Below, one piece after another: positions 21,233 to 32,424 of a stretch of 64,000 nucleotides of DNA. The DNA is from Ctenosaura bakeri. Taxonomy: Eukaryota > Chordata > Lepidosauria > Squamata > Iguanidae. Location: contig CAOLHI010001315.1 of NCBI GenBank assembly GCA_948474755.1, positions 248,001-312,000 of the forward strand, written 5' to 3'. The position numbers and the translations under genes are program-made. Position 1 is the first letter of the stretch. Each line of letters begins with the position of its first letter. The notes under the pieces were generated by a model. That model had not been told where the DNA came from. It was given only the letters and a program-made list of their open reading frames with translations, and searched no databases.

Positions 21233-21642
21233 ATCATAGAATCGTACAGGTGGAAGGGACCCCAAGGACCACTCAGTCCAGCCCCATTCTGACCTGGAGG
21301 AATACATAATCAAAGCATTCCTGACAGATGGCCATCCAACCTCTGTTGAAAAGCCTCCAAAGAACAAGACTCCACCACATTTCCAGGCAGCAACAAATTC
21401 CTCTGTAAAACTGCTCTCACCACCAAGAAGTTCTTCCTAATGTTTAGGTGGAATCTCTTTTCCTGAATTTTGAATGCATTGCTCTGTGTCCCAGTCTCCG
21501 GAGCAGCAGAAAACAAGCTTTCTCCATCCTCCATATGACATTCCTTCAAATATATAAACATGGCTATCATGTCTCCTTTTAACCTTCTTTTCTTCAAGCT
21601 AAACCTACACAGCTCCCTAACCCACTCCTCAGAGGGCTTCAT
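21233..21642 (-). mobile_element. CR1 LINE 3' fragment
   Basis: Starts ATAGAATCGTACAGGTGGAA and encodes (minus) FKIQEKRFHLNIRKNFLVV. It is cut at 21642 by the element with AAGTC repeats. Confidence 0.85.
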
Positions 21643-22458
21643 GGATTTAAAGGATAATAGTACCAGTGATGTATTTAAGTGTTTTGTTCCAAGTCTCAAG
21701 TTAAATCTCAAGTCTTTACCTTCAAGTCTCAAGTTGAGTCTCAAGTTCTTGCAAGATACTTTCAAGTCAAGTCTCGAGTCAAGTCTCAAATCTGGGAGAC
21801 AACTCTATACCTCAATCTGTATTCCAGACTTTCTGGACAGAGTCAAATAAAGTCAGTTTTAACAATTTAAGTAGAGTCAGCCCTCTACTTTTGTGATTTT
21901 GCCATCTGCAGCTTCGGAAGTGGGGAATAGGATCTTTCTTCTTCCCATTTGCAAAGCTGGAGGCTTTTTCAGACGAGGGGAATAGAATCCTTCTTATTCC
22001 CCATTATTGAAGCTTCAAGAGCTTTAGAAAGAAGGATCTTTCCTCCTCAAGGCCATTGCCTAACACATTTTCTGTTCCCCTCTGAGAAGTGCATCCTGCA
22101 CTCTGGGCACAAATCTTGCCTTCTGGTCTTAGGAAAAGTTTTAGAAGGCTCCTCCTATATGTAGCAGGGGCAGGTTGCTGAGCAGACCTCAACCCCACCT
22201 CAACCCCATTTGCTGCTCCCTCTGAGAAATGTGTCCACACTTTGGGCTTGAGACAGATCGCCATGTGACCAGTAAGTTGTAAGGTTTGTGGATGAACGTG
22301 TTATGTTACTGAACCAAGGGCAGCAAGTCAGTCACTAGAAATATGCAAGTCTTGAGTCAAGTTGAGTCAGTGTGTCATTTTTACCAAGTCAAGTTGAGCC
22401 AAGTCCCTAAAGTGACTTAAGTCTGACTTGAGTCTGAGTCAATCAACTCAAGTCTACC
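21643..22458. mobile_element. Unclassified element with subterminal AAGTC repeats
   Basis: Left side (21690-21795) has many CAAGTCTCAAGT-type units; right side (22325-22460) has the inverse, GACTTGAGTC-type units. Clustered inverted subterminal repeats around a unique centre suggest a non-autonomous DNA transposon. Termini are not clear. Confidence 0.45.
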
Positions 22459-22892
22459 ACACTTTCTGCAACTTACCTGTTCTAGGTGCTGGAGCACAGG
22501 GATCGTGCGAGCAGCCTCTTGCGAGAGGCTCTCACATCCCTGCTGCTTTGTCGCTGCAGCTGTTTGCTGGTCGCGCGAGCATCCCGCCCCGCCAGTGCCC
22601 TGCCCCTTCATACCGCAGCACAGCCTGGGAGTTGAAGGCTAGTGCTGAGGCGGGAGGCACGACCAGCCCGGCTCAGGAGGCTGTGCAAAGCAGGTAAGTG
22701 TGCTCCAACCCCCTGAGCATTGCACAACCGCACGGCATTTTCTGCTTGAAGCCGAAAATAAGAAAATCCATTAGCAGTTGGCGTCATGCTCTTGAGCATA
22801 GCCAAATGTGAGTGCATCATGCAGACTGCTCCTCACATTTATGCAATGCTCAAGGGGCCCTTTCGCTTAAGAAACACCATGCAAAAAGGGCC
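22459..22892. mobile_element. Long GC-rich MITE copy 2
   Basis: CTTTCTGCAACTTACCTG on the left and CATGCAAAAAGGGCC on the right. The left 100 bp match, in inverse orientation, the right end of the copy at 32637-33068 (GAGAGGCTCTC, AACTTACCT). It is GC-rich and CpG-rich against AT-rich flanks. Confidence 0.55.
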
Positions 22893-22899
22893 TATATCA

Positions 22900-24160
22900 C
22901 TGAATAGCACCCCTGGCCAGAATCTTGTTGCTGCACCTGTTGCTGCACTATGCCATTAACTACCTCTAGGGCGGGCAGTGGCTGCAGAGGAGCAAAAAGG
23001 GCTGCAAGAGTTGCAGATGGGAAGGAAGAAAACTAATAATGGCTCTTACTGGCAATGGGAAAGGTGAAAACCACAGGAATGATTTTGCTAACAGTCTTGC
23101 AAGACATGAATCAGATGCATTCATTAAAACATTCAGTTAACACAAATGTCTTTTCCATCTCTAATTGTAGGCTAAATCGTAGCTGTCCATGAGAATGTTT
23201 GTTTTTCTTAGCCTGGGCTGGTAGGCTTATGCATTCATAACTGGTTGATACTCATGTTTACAATCATGGCTCTATTGCCAAAACCACAAATCCCCCTCTC
23301 AGCCCACTTTAACAGCCAGCAGCCACTCTGAGGCATAAAGATCTGTTCTGCTGGCAATCAGGGTGCAGCAAAGTGGTATTTCCAGCCACCTACCACCAGC
23401 AAGCTGTGGTATCAGAATCAGAAGTAGGACCCCTGTGGCAACTCCTCTTTGCACCCCAGACACCAGCCTAACGGACCTCTGTTGCTCAGTGTAGCTGCCA
23501 GCAGCTTAGCTTTGCAGAGTTGGGTCAGGGTACAATGCACAATTGTGCAACCTTAACTCCATCTGTGAGAGAGGATCCTGCCCCTGATTTCTTTTCTAAC
23601 ATTACACTAGGCTCTAATTACACACACAGACAGACAGACGGAGACACACAGAGAGAGCTGAGAGGAAAGCACAGTACAGTCCCTGGCTTGTTGCTCGGCT
23701 CACTACCTACATCATGTAATCTGAGGATCTTTTGCAATATTCTAGATGGTGCTTAAGAAACACACCTCTCCTTTTTCTCTCTGCTGCCCCAGAGATTCTC
23801 AGAACTAGGCTGCGACCTGGAGGCCACCTAAGCTAAGCCTTTTCTTCATGGAGGAACGCTAGAGTGTCACCAAAAGATGGGTGACCAACTTTTTCTGGGA
23901 ATGCAATGACAGGTAATTTACTGATTATACTGAATTTTGCTTATATATATTCAGTGTAAAAGTCAATGAGGGCACATTTATAGTGCCAAAATTATGAATT
24001 TTGATATGACCCATGGATAAGTCGAGGGTCATTCCACAGAGCACGGAAAGCACCAGTGATACTTCAAGAGACCAACCACTTATGGCCACCACTGCAATTC
24101 TCCTGCCCAGGATTTTCAGAAAGGCCCTTCACCACTCAACTAAGAAAAGGGAATGGATTA
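22900..24160. other. Unassigned intergenic DNA
   Basis: Nothing recognised except short CA/GACA-rich runs near 23620-23660. Confidence 0.5.
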
Positions 24161-24164
24161 GTAT

Positions 24165-24417
24165 TATTGTTGTTGTTGTTGTTGTTGCTGTTGTTTATTT
24201 GTATCCCACCTCTCCATATGGATCGAGGAGGCGTACAACTTACAAATAGCATGTATTTCGAAACATTTCTATACATGCCCCCAACAAGCTGGGTACTCAT
24301 TTTACCGACCTGCGGAAGGATGGAAGGCTGAGTCAACCCTGGATCCCGGCAGGATCGAACTCACAACCTTGTGGCTTGCAGTACTGGCATTTAACCACTG
24401 TGCCATCAGCGCTCCTT
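24165..24417 (-). mobile_element. Squamate tRNA-derived SINE
   Basis: Complete minus-strand copy, from the (TTG)n/AAATAAACAA tail through GAGGTGGGATACAAATAAAC to the tRNA-like head with GATGGCACAGTGGTTAAATG. Confidence 0.85.
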
Positions 24418-24731
24418 TGAGGGGAACTGCCAAAGAACCACTGCCATTTTCCAACCCAGGCAGTCAAAAAGTCTAGAAACGGCACCACAGCAGAGAGAGT
24501 CAAGGGGCTCAGTGCTTCTTTTGGGTTGTCCCAAGAAGGACTTAGCTTTCACTTTTGCTGCTGTACTCAGAGAAATGGCTGGTTCCTTTTTAAGGGACAA
24601 TACTTATATGGACCTGTAGACAAGTTGACCCAGATTTTTGGGTCAGTTTCTGAACTAAAATTTATAAAATTATACATGGCTACACACAGTAAGTCACACT
24701 GATAAGGTTTACTTCCAACTAACTTCTCTGT

Positions 24732-24842
24732 GGCTATTTCCACAGTAGCTGACCGGCCCCTCCCGAAACTGCAAACCCCAGGATTCCAGAGGATGTTGAA
24801 AGTGGAATCATCGCAGTATAACAGGCTAGTGCGAAAATGGCC
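24732..24842. mobile_element. Palindromic MITE copy 11 (left arm mostly deleted)
   Basis: Only about 15 bp of left terminus remain before CCCCTCCCGAAACTGCAAAC; target duplication TGT still present on both sides. Confidence 0.82.
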
Positions 24843-25226
24843 TGTGTCTATGCATCCTCCACATTAAAAAATTCCAAAGTAAAGAGGAAACAATTCCATT
24901 CCTACCTGTTTTGTTAACCTGGCAAAGTAAGTAGGACATTCAAAATCCAAATTATCCTTTTTTTTAAAGGAATAGAAGGCTCAAACCAGCTTCTTATTTA
25001 AACAGCTTCACTCTTTCATGCTTAATTTACAAGTTCTGGGTAGGAAGCCTAATGTGGACATATAAACCCAGTTAGGATTTTAAGAGCGTTTCATGAACAC
25101 GCGCAAAAAATTGATATCAGCCACACAGAACATGATATGAAGAAGCAGTGTTTCCAGTCATAAGGGTCAAGAAAGAGTGGTTTGCTCTGCTCGGGACATC
25201 TCTGAACAGTCGTATTTTCCACTTAC

Positions 25227-25288
25227 GTGTCCTTCGGGGGCACTGGCGGTTCCTCAGGGGTTGTCAGAGCTTCGCCTGCTATCGTTCC
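25227..25288 (-). CDS. Locus C, candidate BPIF interdomain-linker exon
   Basis: 62 nt with a strong acceptor (CTGTCTCCCAG) and donor (GTAAGT); only one frame is open, phase 0 in and 2 out. It reads GTIAGEALTTPEEPPVPPKD, a Pro-rich segment like the PADLPPKEE linker in gene A exon 8. It joins in frame to 19667-19715. It lies upstream of gene A on the same strand and cannot be part of A, whose start codon is at 17913. Confidence 0.55.
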
Positions 25289-25653
25289 CTGGGAGACAGG
25301 GGAGAGCCAGAGATTATATACTTACCTCTTGAATGAAAGAACCAATTCAGAGCTTTGATAAGCATTAAATGGCTGAAGTGAGCTCACTGGAGCATCTTCC
25401 AAGGCAAATATTTTTGCTGATGTGCTGAGAAATTTGGAGAGGTCACTGAGTAACAGGGAGCCATGTGACTTTTCTGGAAGCGTGTGGATCTAGACTCATG
25501 GCGTGGGGTGGGATTCATAAAGGGGACCCACACCTTCTGGGAAGGGGGAAAAAGAGGCTTAAAATTAGAAGAAAAGAAGTGATGCCCATGAAAGAACCAG
25601 TGGTTCAAGAGAAGCAACAGAATGGTCATGGGGCTCTATCACAATACAACATT

Positions 25654-25855
25654 GGCCCTTTCCGCACTACATTGTTATAGTGCTATGATTCCACTTTCAA
25701 CCTCCTGTGGAATTCTGGAATTTGTATTTTCCTGAGGCCAAAGAGCTCTCTGGCTGAGAATTCTCAAGACCCCTCCCTAAACTGCAAACCCCAGGATTCC
25801 ATAGGAGGTTGAAAGCGGAATCATCGCACTATAACAGTGCAGTGCGGAAAGGCCC
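25654..25855. mobile_element. Palindromic MITE copy 12
   Basis: Termini GGCCCTTTCCGCAC / GTGCGGAAAGGCCC, target duplication ATT. The CTTTCC variant is shared with the long GC-rich class. Confidence 0.9.
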
Positions 25856-25859
25856 ATTG

Positions 25860-26685
25860 AGTCCTGGAGTGGATTTTAAACATTGTCGAGGATGCAAGAC
25901 AATACCAGCTTCCAGAATGATTTTATAAATATATACGCAGGCGTAAGGTCGACTTACAATTGTATACGCCATCAACAGGATGACAGCCAACTTGAATAAC
26001 TGATAACAGCACCTTATCACACATGAAAAATTTGTCTTAAATAATTAAATATTGCTTCCCCCATTTAATACTTAATTGTGTGGTTTCTGAAGGCCTTGTG
26101 CAATTATGTTTATTTACCTGCTTCCAAAATTCGAGCAATTACATGTTTTGGACTACAACTCCCAGAATGCGCCAGCCAACATGGCAACTGTTCATGCTGC
26201 TTGTAGAATTCTGAGATTAGTAATCCAAAATACAAACTAATGATTCCAAAGTCTGGTAATTTTTGCCCTATTTTCCTACTTTTCCTCCCAGGAGCTGATG
26301 GATGCTCAGGACCAACTCTTGTTGATTTCATCCACAGTCAATCAACATGCAATTTGTTCAATGCACACTTGCTTGGAGTGTGTGGAGGGGAAATCGGAGG
26401 GGGGCTATAATGTGGGGGGCATGGCTGATGTGTGTGGGGACATGGCTGTGGTGTCTTGGGGCGTGACCAAAGCTCACAGGGGCGTGGCTATGGTCTAGGA
26501 TTCCCCCAAAACATTGCCACCCAGGACAAATCGCCCCCCCAAGTCCCTATGTGACTGTGTGTGCAGTGGCACAGAACCCAAGATTTCTGGTCCTCAAACA
26601 GCCCATAATAAGCATGGATGTTTGGCATAGGTTTGGGAGGGGAGGTTCATAGGCATGTGTGTGTGCCATGTGTACATGCCTTCAA
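25860..26685. other. Unassigned intergenic DNA
   Basis: No exon or known repeat identified. A G-rich GTGG/GTGTGG stretch lies at 26390-26490. Confidence 0.45.
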
Positions 26686-26770
26686 ATCACCTGTCAACCC
26701 CATTAGTTCCATACGTTTTTCTTAGACAAGGAATCCTCAGAGGTGGTTGTGCCAGTTCCTTCTTCTGAAA

Positions 26771-26855
26771 TACAGCCTACAGCACGTGGTATTTGTTGGC
26801 GGTCTCCCTTCCAAGTATTAGCCATGGCTAGCCCTGCTTGGCTCCCAAGATCAGG
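26771..26855 (-). repeat. 5S-rRNA-derived SINE fragment
   Basis: Complement reads CTGATCTTGGGAGCCAAGCA, GGCTAATACTTGGAAGGGAG then CACGTGCTGTAGGCTG, matching the 3' half of 5S rRNA. Confidence 0.75.
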
Positions 26856-26861
26856 TAGGAT

Positions 26862-27180
26862 CATAGAATCATAGAATCATAGAAATGTAGAGTTGGAAGA
26901 GACCCTAGGTGCCATCCAGTCCAACCCCCTTCTGCCATACAGGAACACCCTCAAAGCACTCTCGACAGATAACCATCCAGCCTCTGCTTAAAAACCTCCA
27001 GAGAAGGAGACTCCACTACACTCCATGGAGGCAACATATTCCATGCCGGACAGCCCTGACTGTCAGGAAGTTCTTCCTGGGGTTCAGGTGGAATCTCCTT
27101 TCCTGTAGCTTGAATCCATTGCTCCTTGTCCTGGTCTCTGGAGCAGCAGAAAACAAGCCCTCTCCTTCCTCTACATGGAT
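26862..27180 (-). mobile_element. CR1 LINE 3' fragment with a tandem tail
   Basis: The plus strand begins with three ATCATAGA units, the CR1 tail repeat in complement, followed by GTTGGAAGAGACCC. Confidence 0.88.
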
Positions 27181-27516
27181 CTTGTGCCCTTAGGGTATTT
27201 AGGCCCAATAACATACCTGACAATTAACATTTTTGTCTTCCACAGTCATTTCAAAAGATGAGGAAAAATGCTTTTGCAGGGAAATGAGTCAGGGCAGCTT
27301 TGGAATGCATAGAGCATTTTCCCATTGAAATAGCAGCCAGTTATCCTATGCTATTAGGGAGCTTACAACAGTTTTGATGATGTGAATTGCCTTGAGCTTT
27401 GTTATTTTATGAGCAATTGAATTAAAAAAAAGTGAGTTGCCCATGTACCATAGCTTGGTACTACTAATCTGCCATTATGGTATGAATTCTAGTGATTAGT
27501 TACAAAGGATCTAGGG

Positions 27517-27964
27517 CAGTGGTTCTCAACCTGTGGGTCGGGACCCCTTTGGGGGTCGAACGACCCTTTCACGGGGGTTGCCTAAGACCATCGGAAAATA
27601 TGTATTTCCGATGGTCTTAGGCTCCATTCCCTCCTCAGTGGTGGTGCACAAGTGCAAGCCACGTGCTCGCGTCCTCCTGCCCCCTTTGAAGGGCCAGGGT
27701 CAGCACTCTGGAAACTTTTCCCACACTGCCCCCCCCGGCGGAAATGAGAGCGAAGCAGAAGCAGAGCCCGGGGGGGTTCTCGGAGTTTTTTCCCGGGGGA
27801 GACGTGTGGCTCCTCTTTCCCTCCCTGCCCCCCCCGTTCCTGGCCGGCAAGGCGGCCTTTGCCAGTAGGGGAGGCATTGTAAATAATAAATAAATAATTT
27901 TATGGTTAGGGGTCACCACAACATGAGGAAAGGGTTGCGGCATTAGGAAAGTTGAGAACCACTG
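27517..27964. mobile_element. SPIN-like non-autonomous hAT transposon
   Basis: Ends are CAGTGGTTCTCAACCTGTGG and CTTTCCTAA...GTTGAGAACCACTG. The subterminal part includes GGGTCGAACGACCCTTTCAC and the hairpin AAGACCATCGGAAAATATGT / TCCGATGGTCTTAGG, as I remember for SPIN elements. It is flanked by an 8-bp duplication, ATCTAGGG / ATCTCGGG with one mismatch, as expected for hAT. The GC-rich centre (27630-27860) is unlike the ends. Confidence 0.82.
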
Positions 27965-28036
27965 ATCTCGGGGTCTTGGTAGGCTACAAGTTAAAGGAGT
28001 GATGCAGCAGCCAAAAAAAAAAAAGTGCAGTTCCAG

Positions 28037-28236
28037 GGCCATTTCTGCACTAGACTATTATAGTACTATTATTCCACTTTCAACATCCTATAGAATCCTG
28101 GAGTTTGCAGTTTAGAGAGGGGCCTCAAAGGCCTGACCTGATCTCAAAGGCCCCTCCCTAAACTGCAAACCCCAGGATTCCATAAGATGTTGAAAGTGGA
28201 ATAATAGCACTATAACAATCTAGTGTGGAAATGGCC
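28037..28236. mobile_element. Palindromic MITE copy 13
   Basis: Termini GGCCATTTCTGCAC / GTGTGGAAATGGCC, target duplication CAG. Confidence 0.9.
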
Positions 28237-28239
28237 CAG

Positions 28240-28945
28240 GCTCCATGAACAGAAGCAAGGTATTCAGATCAATGGAAGTAGTAGTCCCACACTATTCAGC
28301 TTTGGTAAAACCTCACCTGGAGGTATCTTGTGCCCAGTTCTGGGCATCTCAGTTCAAGAGAGATATTGACCAACTGGAAGATGTCCAGAGGAGGGTGAGC
28401 AGGGTGGGCAAAAGTCTGGAAAGCAAGCCTTATGAAGTATGACTGGGGAACCGGGTCTGTTTAGCTTGGAGGAGAGAAGGCTGAGAGGTAACTGAGAGCT
28501 GTCTTTTAATATCTAAAGGGATGTTGCCTCGGAGTGTGGTGGAGTCTCCTCCTTCTTCGGAGGTTTTTAAGCAGAGGCTGGATGGCCATCTGTCAAAGGG
28601 AGGGCTTAGGGGGTTGGACTGGATTTGGCCCCTGTGGTCTCTTCGAACTCTATGATTCTATGTCTAGTAGAAGATGGAACAAGCTTGCTTTCTGCTGCTC
28701 CAAGACTGGAACATGAACCAATGGATTCAAATAGCAAGAAAATACATTCTACCTAATTGTTAGGAAGAACTTCTTAACTATAGGAGTTCTCTGACAGTGG
28801 AGTAGGCTGCTTCAGAGGAATTCTCTTTCTTTGGACGTCTTCAAAGAGAAGTTGGAAAGTCACCTCTTCCTGCACCACACAGGGTTGGACTTGATGGCCC
28901 CTTAGGAGTCAATGATCCTCCAGCTCCAACTGTAATAAATTCATT
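28240..28945 (+). mobile_element. Two adjacent CR1 LINE 3' fragments
   Basis: 28240-28665 runs from YSALVKPHLEVSCAQFWA to an ATTCTATG tail; 28666-28945 begins again at the AAGCTTGCTTTCTGCTGCTC region and ends in a second tail. Same orientation. Confidence 0.8.
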
Positions 28946-29199
28946 GACTCAAGTATTGAATGATGAAGCAAAGCATAGGTAAATCCCATTAGTTCAATAT
29001 GTCTGCTTTGCAGTCCTTCTAGTTGGCTTTAACAAGAGACTTGCACCTTTTCCATGGCTAATCGTTGCAAGACAGATTATCTATGACAACTGATTTAGGT
29101 GGCTTTAAAAGGAAATTAGACAGACAATTTATGGAGGAAAGGATTGTCAAGCTATGCCACCTAAATGGAACTTCCATGTTAAAAGTCAGTTCACCGAAA

Positions 29200-29440
29200 A
29201 ATAAAAAGTGATGAGACCGAAGGAAAGCTCTTTCCTGCACAGAAAATTCTGTTTACAGTGCAGATCAAATATGTGTGAAATTTTGCACAGACTGCCCAAT
29301 CATAGCATTTTCTACATAGAAAATATGTCTATGCAGAGATTTCCTTTCCTATGCTGAAAATCCTATTAAGCAGGCAAATGCTGTTTTCCAGGCAAAAGGA
29401 CTACATGCAAATTTGGGTCAGAATAAGTCACAAAGAGTGA
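29200..29440. repeat. TTTTCTGCACAGAAAA-type repeat segment
   Basis: Repeated TTTGCACAG, CATAGAAAATA and GCACAGAAAATTCTG words. It shares the word set with 60640-61180 but is more diverged. Confidence 0.45.
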
Positions 29441-29474
29441 AGAGTTTTATTAGTCCAATATTCTTCTCATCATA

Positions 29475-29660
29475 GGGCCTTTCCGCACTACACTGTTATA
29501 GTGCTATGTTTCTACTTTCAACCTCCTATGGAATCCCGGGGTTTGCAGTTTAGGGAGGAGCATTTAGGATTCCCAACCAGGGAGCTCATTGGCCTCCAGA
29601 ATTCCACAGGATGTTGAATGTGGAATAACAGCACTATAACAATATAGTGCAGAAATGGCC
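29475..29660. mobile_element. Palindromic MITE copy 14
   Basis: Termini GGGCCTTTCCGCAC / GTGCAGAAATGGCC and inverted arms; no clear target duplication. Confidence 0.85.
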
Positions 29661-30006
29661 TTGGTTTCAGAATACAAATAAAACATATTTTACAATCATT
29701 TTTTTCAGTATTTCCAAATATTCTTTTCAACTTTAGTGGTGGAAAAAGTGCAGGGTGGAGTCTCAAAGGATTCAGCTATGTTCCTTCGGCTTGACACATG
29801 ATGGATAAGATGTTCTCTGGGAACCCCTAAGTGTCCTCAGAACATCTAGGAAGGAGATGTCATCACCATGTTCCCTGCTGTAGAATCACAGCCAGGTTCT
29901 TCCTGGTTGTCCCTCGGCCACTAAATGCCTATGGGGGTCACAATGTCCAGGCTATACAAATGATTAACTCAGGGGATCTGAGCAAAGGAACATGGAGGAG
30001 AAACTG

Positions 30007-31518
30007 TGTTATCACGGTTATGGTATGTCGGGTGAGAGCACTAGATATCCTTTTGATATCAAATAATTTGGCCTTTGCTTGACCTTTCTCTGCCACCCTA
30101 CTCCATGTGTTTGCAGAGGTCCACCGGACAAGCATGTATTGGACGCGGCCATTGAGGGCTGTACCTTCCAAAACTTCATTCGGGCAGGCAACTTAAGCCT
30201 CTCCATTGCTTTAGGGAAAAACCTCCCTGCAAAACGGCTTTGATCGGCGCGTATCTACACAAAGCTGCACGGCCAAGAGCCAAGCCATTCCTTTATGTTG
30301 GGCCATACTATTGTCATCAAGCGCTAAGCTCATCATGCAAAATTTGACCATTTTTAACTCCTTTGTCCAGCTCCAAAATCCCTTTGTTCTCACCAAGCAT
30401 GGCATAGCCTGTAGGTAAAATCCACCCTATAAAAAGTCCCCACTTTCAGAACTTCCTTGGAACACTTTGGACCTCCATCCCACCTTGCTGCCGGTTTGTC
30501 CAGTGAACTCCCCTCAGCGAACCGCATTGAGCTTCCATCCCTGCAACCCCATCTCCTCTCCAGGACTACGAGACCAGGTGTCGTATTACCCATTCCCCAA
30601 AGCTCTCCATTTCTATTTCTCAGTTAGCTAGTGTATGTCTTGTCTTTCGTGTTTCTTGTCTTCAATAAAATATTATTTGTTACTTTAAAACCTTGGCCCT
30701 TTTCGCACGGACTTTCCTGAGCGAAATAGCCCCGTGAGCCGTGCAGGAGTGGGAGCGCCGCTCCACACGACGCACTCCCACTTCCGGCGCTCTCATGGGG
30801 CTGCAGCGGCGCGAGTGCGGGGTTTTTGATTTTCGCTTCCAAGCGAAAATCACCCCGCACTCGCGCAACGCTCCCGGTGCCCACCCGCACTTACCTGTTG
30901 TGCGGTGCGTCGGAGAGGCGGCCGGGTAGGGCTTCCTTCCCTCCGCTCCTGCGGAAGGAAGGGGTGGGGCGGGGCGCTTGCGTGACGGATGCGATGGCAT
31001 CCTGCTTCGCGCGGGTGGGGGGCTGCTCGCGACAGCCTCCCGCTTCATGCGCGCACGGGGGGGTGGGCGCGACTGTCGCTCGCTCCTGGTGCGCGCGGGG
31101 GGTGGGTGGGCGCGACTGTCGCTCACTCCTGGCGCGCGCGGGGGCGGCACGAGAGGCTCCTGCTTCTCGCGCAAGCGGGGGAGGATGGACGCGTGAGCCG
31201 CCTCCGCCTCCGGGATGCTGCCGCTTCCCCGCTTGTTCCTTCGCCTGCGGAAGGAACGAGCGGGGAACCGGCAGGCTCTCGGAAGAGGCTTTTCGCGCAA
31301 GCCGCCCATCCCGGCTCAAGCAAAAAGCCTCAGTGCGAAAAGGGTCCTTGTCTAGCCGCTCTCTAACCTGACGCTGTAGACATAGGGTTAAAGATCCTAG
31401 CTGAAGTTACCCTGCCTCTCGCTAGCTTAAGAGAGTGCTTGAGCTTAATTTCCCCATCTTGTGCTTTTATTTGGTTATTTGGGCGCCCCTCCCAGGACCC
31501 CCAACATACAGGGTAACA
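30007..31518 (+). mobile_element. Solo LTR of an endogenous retrovirus-like element (interrupted by a MITE)
   Basis: Starts TGTTATCACGG and ends AGGGTAACA, the TG...CA inverted pair; flanked by 4-bp duplication ACTG at 30003-30006 and 31519-31522. TATA-like CTATAAAAAG at 30427, AATAAA at 30664. It aligns over most of its length with the LTR at 44188-45075, e.g. CCACCGGACAAGCA. No internal coding region adjoins it. Without the inserted MITE it is about 857 bp. Confidence 0.85.
30695..31346. mobile_element. Long GC-rich MITE copy 3, nested in the solo LTR
   Basis: 652 bp, termini GGCCCTTTTCGCAC / GTGCGAAAAGGGTC, target duplication CTT. Extremely CpG-rich. A long inverted pair GATTTTCGCTTCC / AAGCGAAAATC sits at 30828-30852. 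Long open stretches on both strands are a by-product of the GC content, with no recognised protein. It lies 26 bp after the LTR's AATAAA. Confidence 0.85.
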
Positions 31519-31522
31519 ACTG

Positions 31523-32420
31523 GATTGGACCCAAAACCCTTTAGCGAAAGGGAGGTGAGAAGAAGGAAAACTGGAGGCTTCTGGGGTGAACAAGGAGGAG
31601 AGGCCATGTGGTAGAAGCTTGCAGCTAACTATTGCATGTTAGAGCAAGGAAAGTAATCTCAAGAAAGGCTTATAACAAAACCAGGGACTATCTAGTCAGA
31701 TATGTTAGGTTTTCAGTTCCTTTGAAAGGGATTGGAGGGCTAGAAAAGGCAACCTGGAGAACAATCTTTCTTTTCTTTAGGCCTATGCTTATGGGCTTGG
31801 TTCTTCCTCTTGCAACCAGGTGGGAGGTACACAGAGAGCCAGTGTTCTAAGCCAGCCAAGTTGCTGGATATACCTTTTAATACGCTATTTTCCTATTGTT
31901 TTTTATTACTAAAGTGTTTCTCTTAAAACAAGCCTGCTTTGTATCTTAAGGAAGAGTGGGGATCTCTTGTCACATGTCTCCTTGGTAAGATCTACCAGGA
32001 ACTCGTAAAATATTCTTTTTTCATAATGATAGCCATTGAAAAGGAAAGTGTGTGTGCATGTGCATGTGCGTGTGTGCATGTTTACATGTAACCTTTTTGA
32101 TGGTTTGACTCAGGACAGAAAATGGTTAGCTGTGAAGGTGTCCCCGATTACTGATTACCCCTACGTGAGATTCTGCCTCTCCCAAGTACAGTCAGTATTT
32201 TGCAGTTGGCAAAACAATGGATAATGAACAGAAATTATCCATGGTATTATGGACAGAAACTCAGACTGATAAGAAAAGTCCCCTGGGGCAAGTATGATCA
32301 GCTCAGCCCTTCTCTCTATGTGTATTGCTCAGAACGCAGCAATAATCTCTCTCAGGTGTGATTTGGTCAACAAAATGATGCAATATCCTGAAACAGCACA
32401 AAACAGTTACATACACAAAG
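31523..32420. other. Unassigned intergenic DNA
   Basis: Contains a (TGTGTGCATG)-like run at 32046-32085; no gene seen. Confidence 0.5.
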
Positions 32421-32424
32421 GTTA

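Noticed and set aside
25959..26020. Minus-strand hydrophobic segment LAVILLMAYTI before a GTAAGT donor as a signal-peptide exon of locus C
   Set aside because: No in-frame ATG precedes the hydrophobic run; the only nearby ATG upstream is in another frame.
30680..31371. Long overlapping open frames of 120-210 codons in a GC-rich stretch
   Set aside because: They lie inside a 652-bp MITE with clear termini and CTT duplication; openness on both strands comes from high GC, and the peptides are low-complexity Arg/Pro/Gly.
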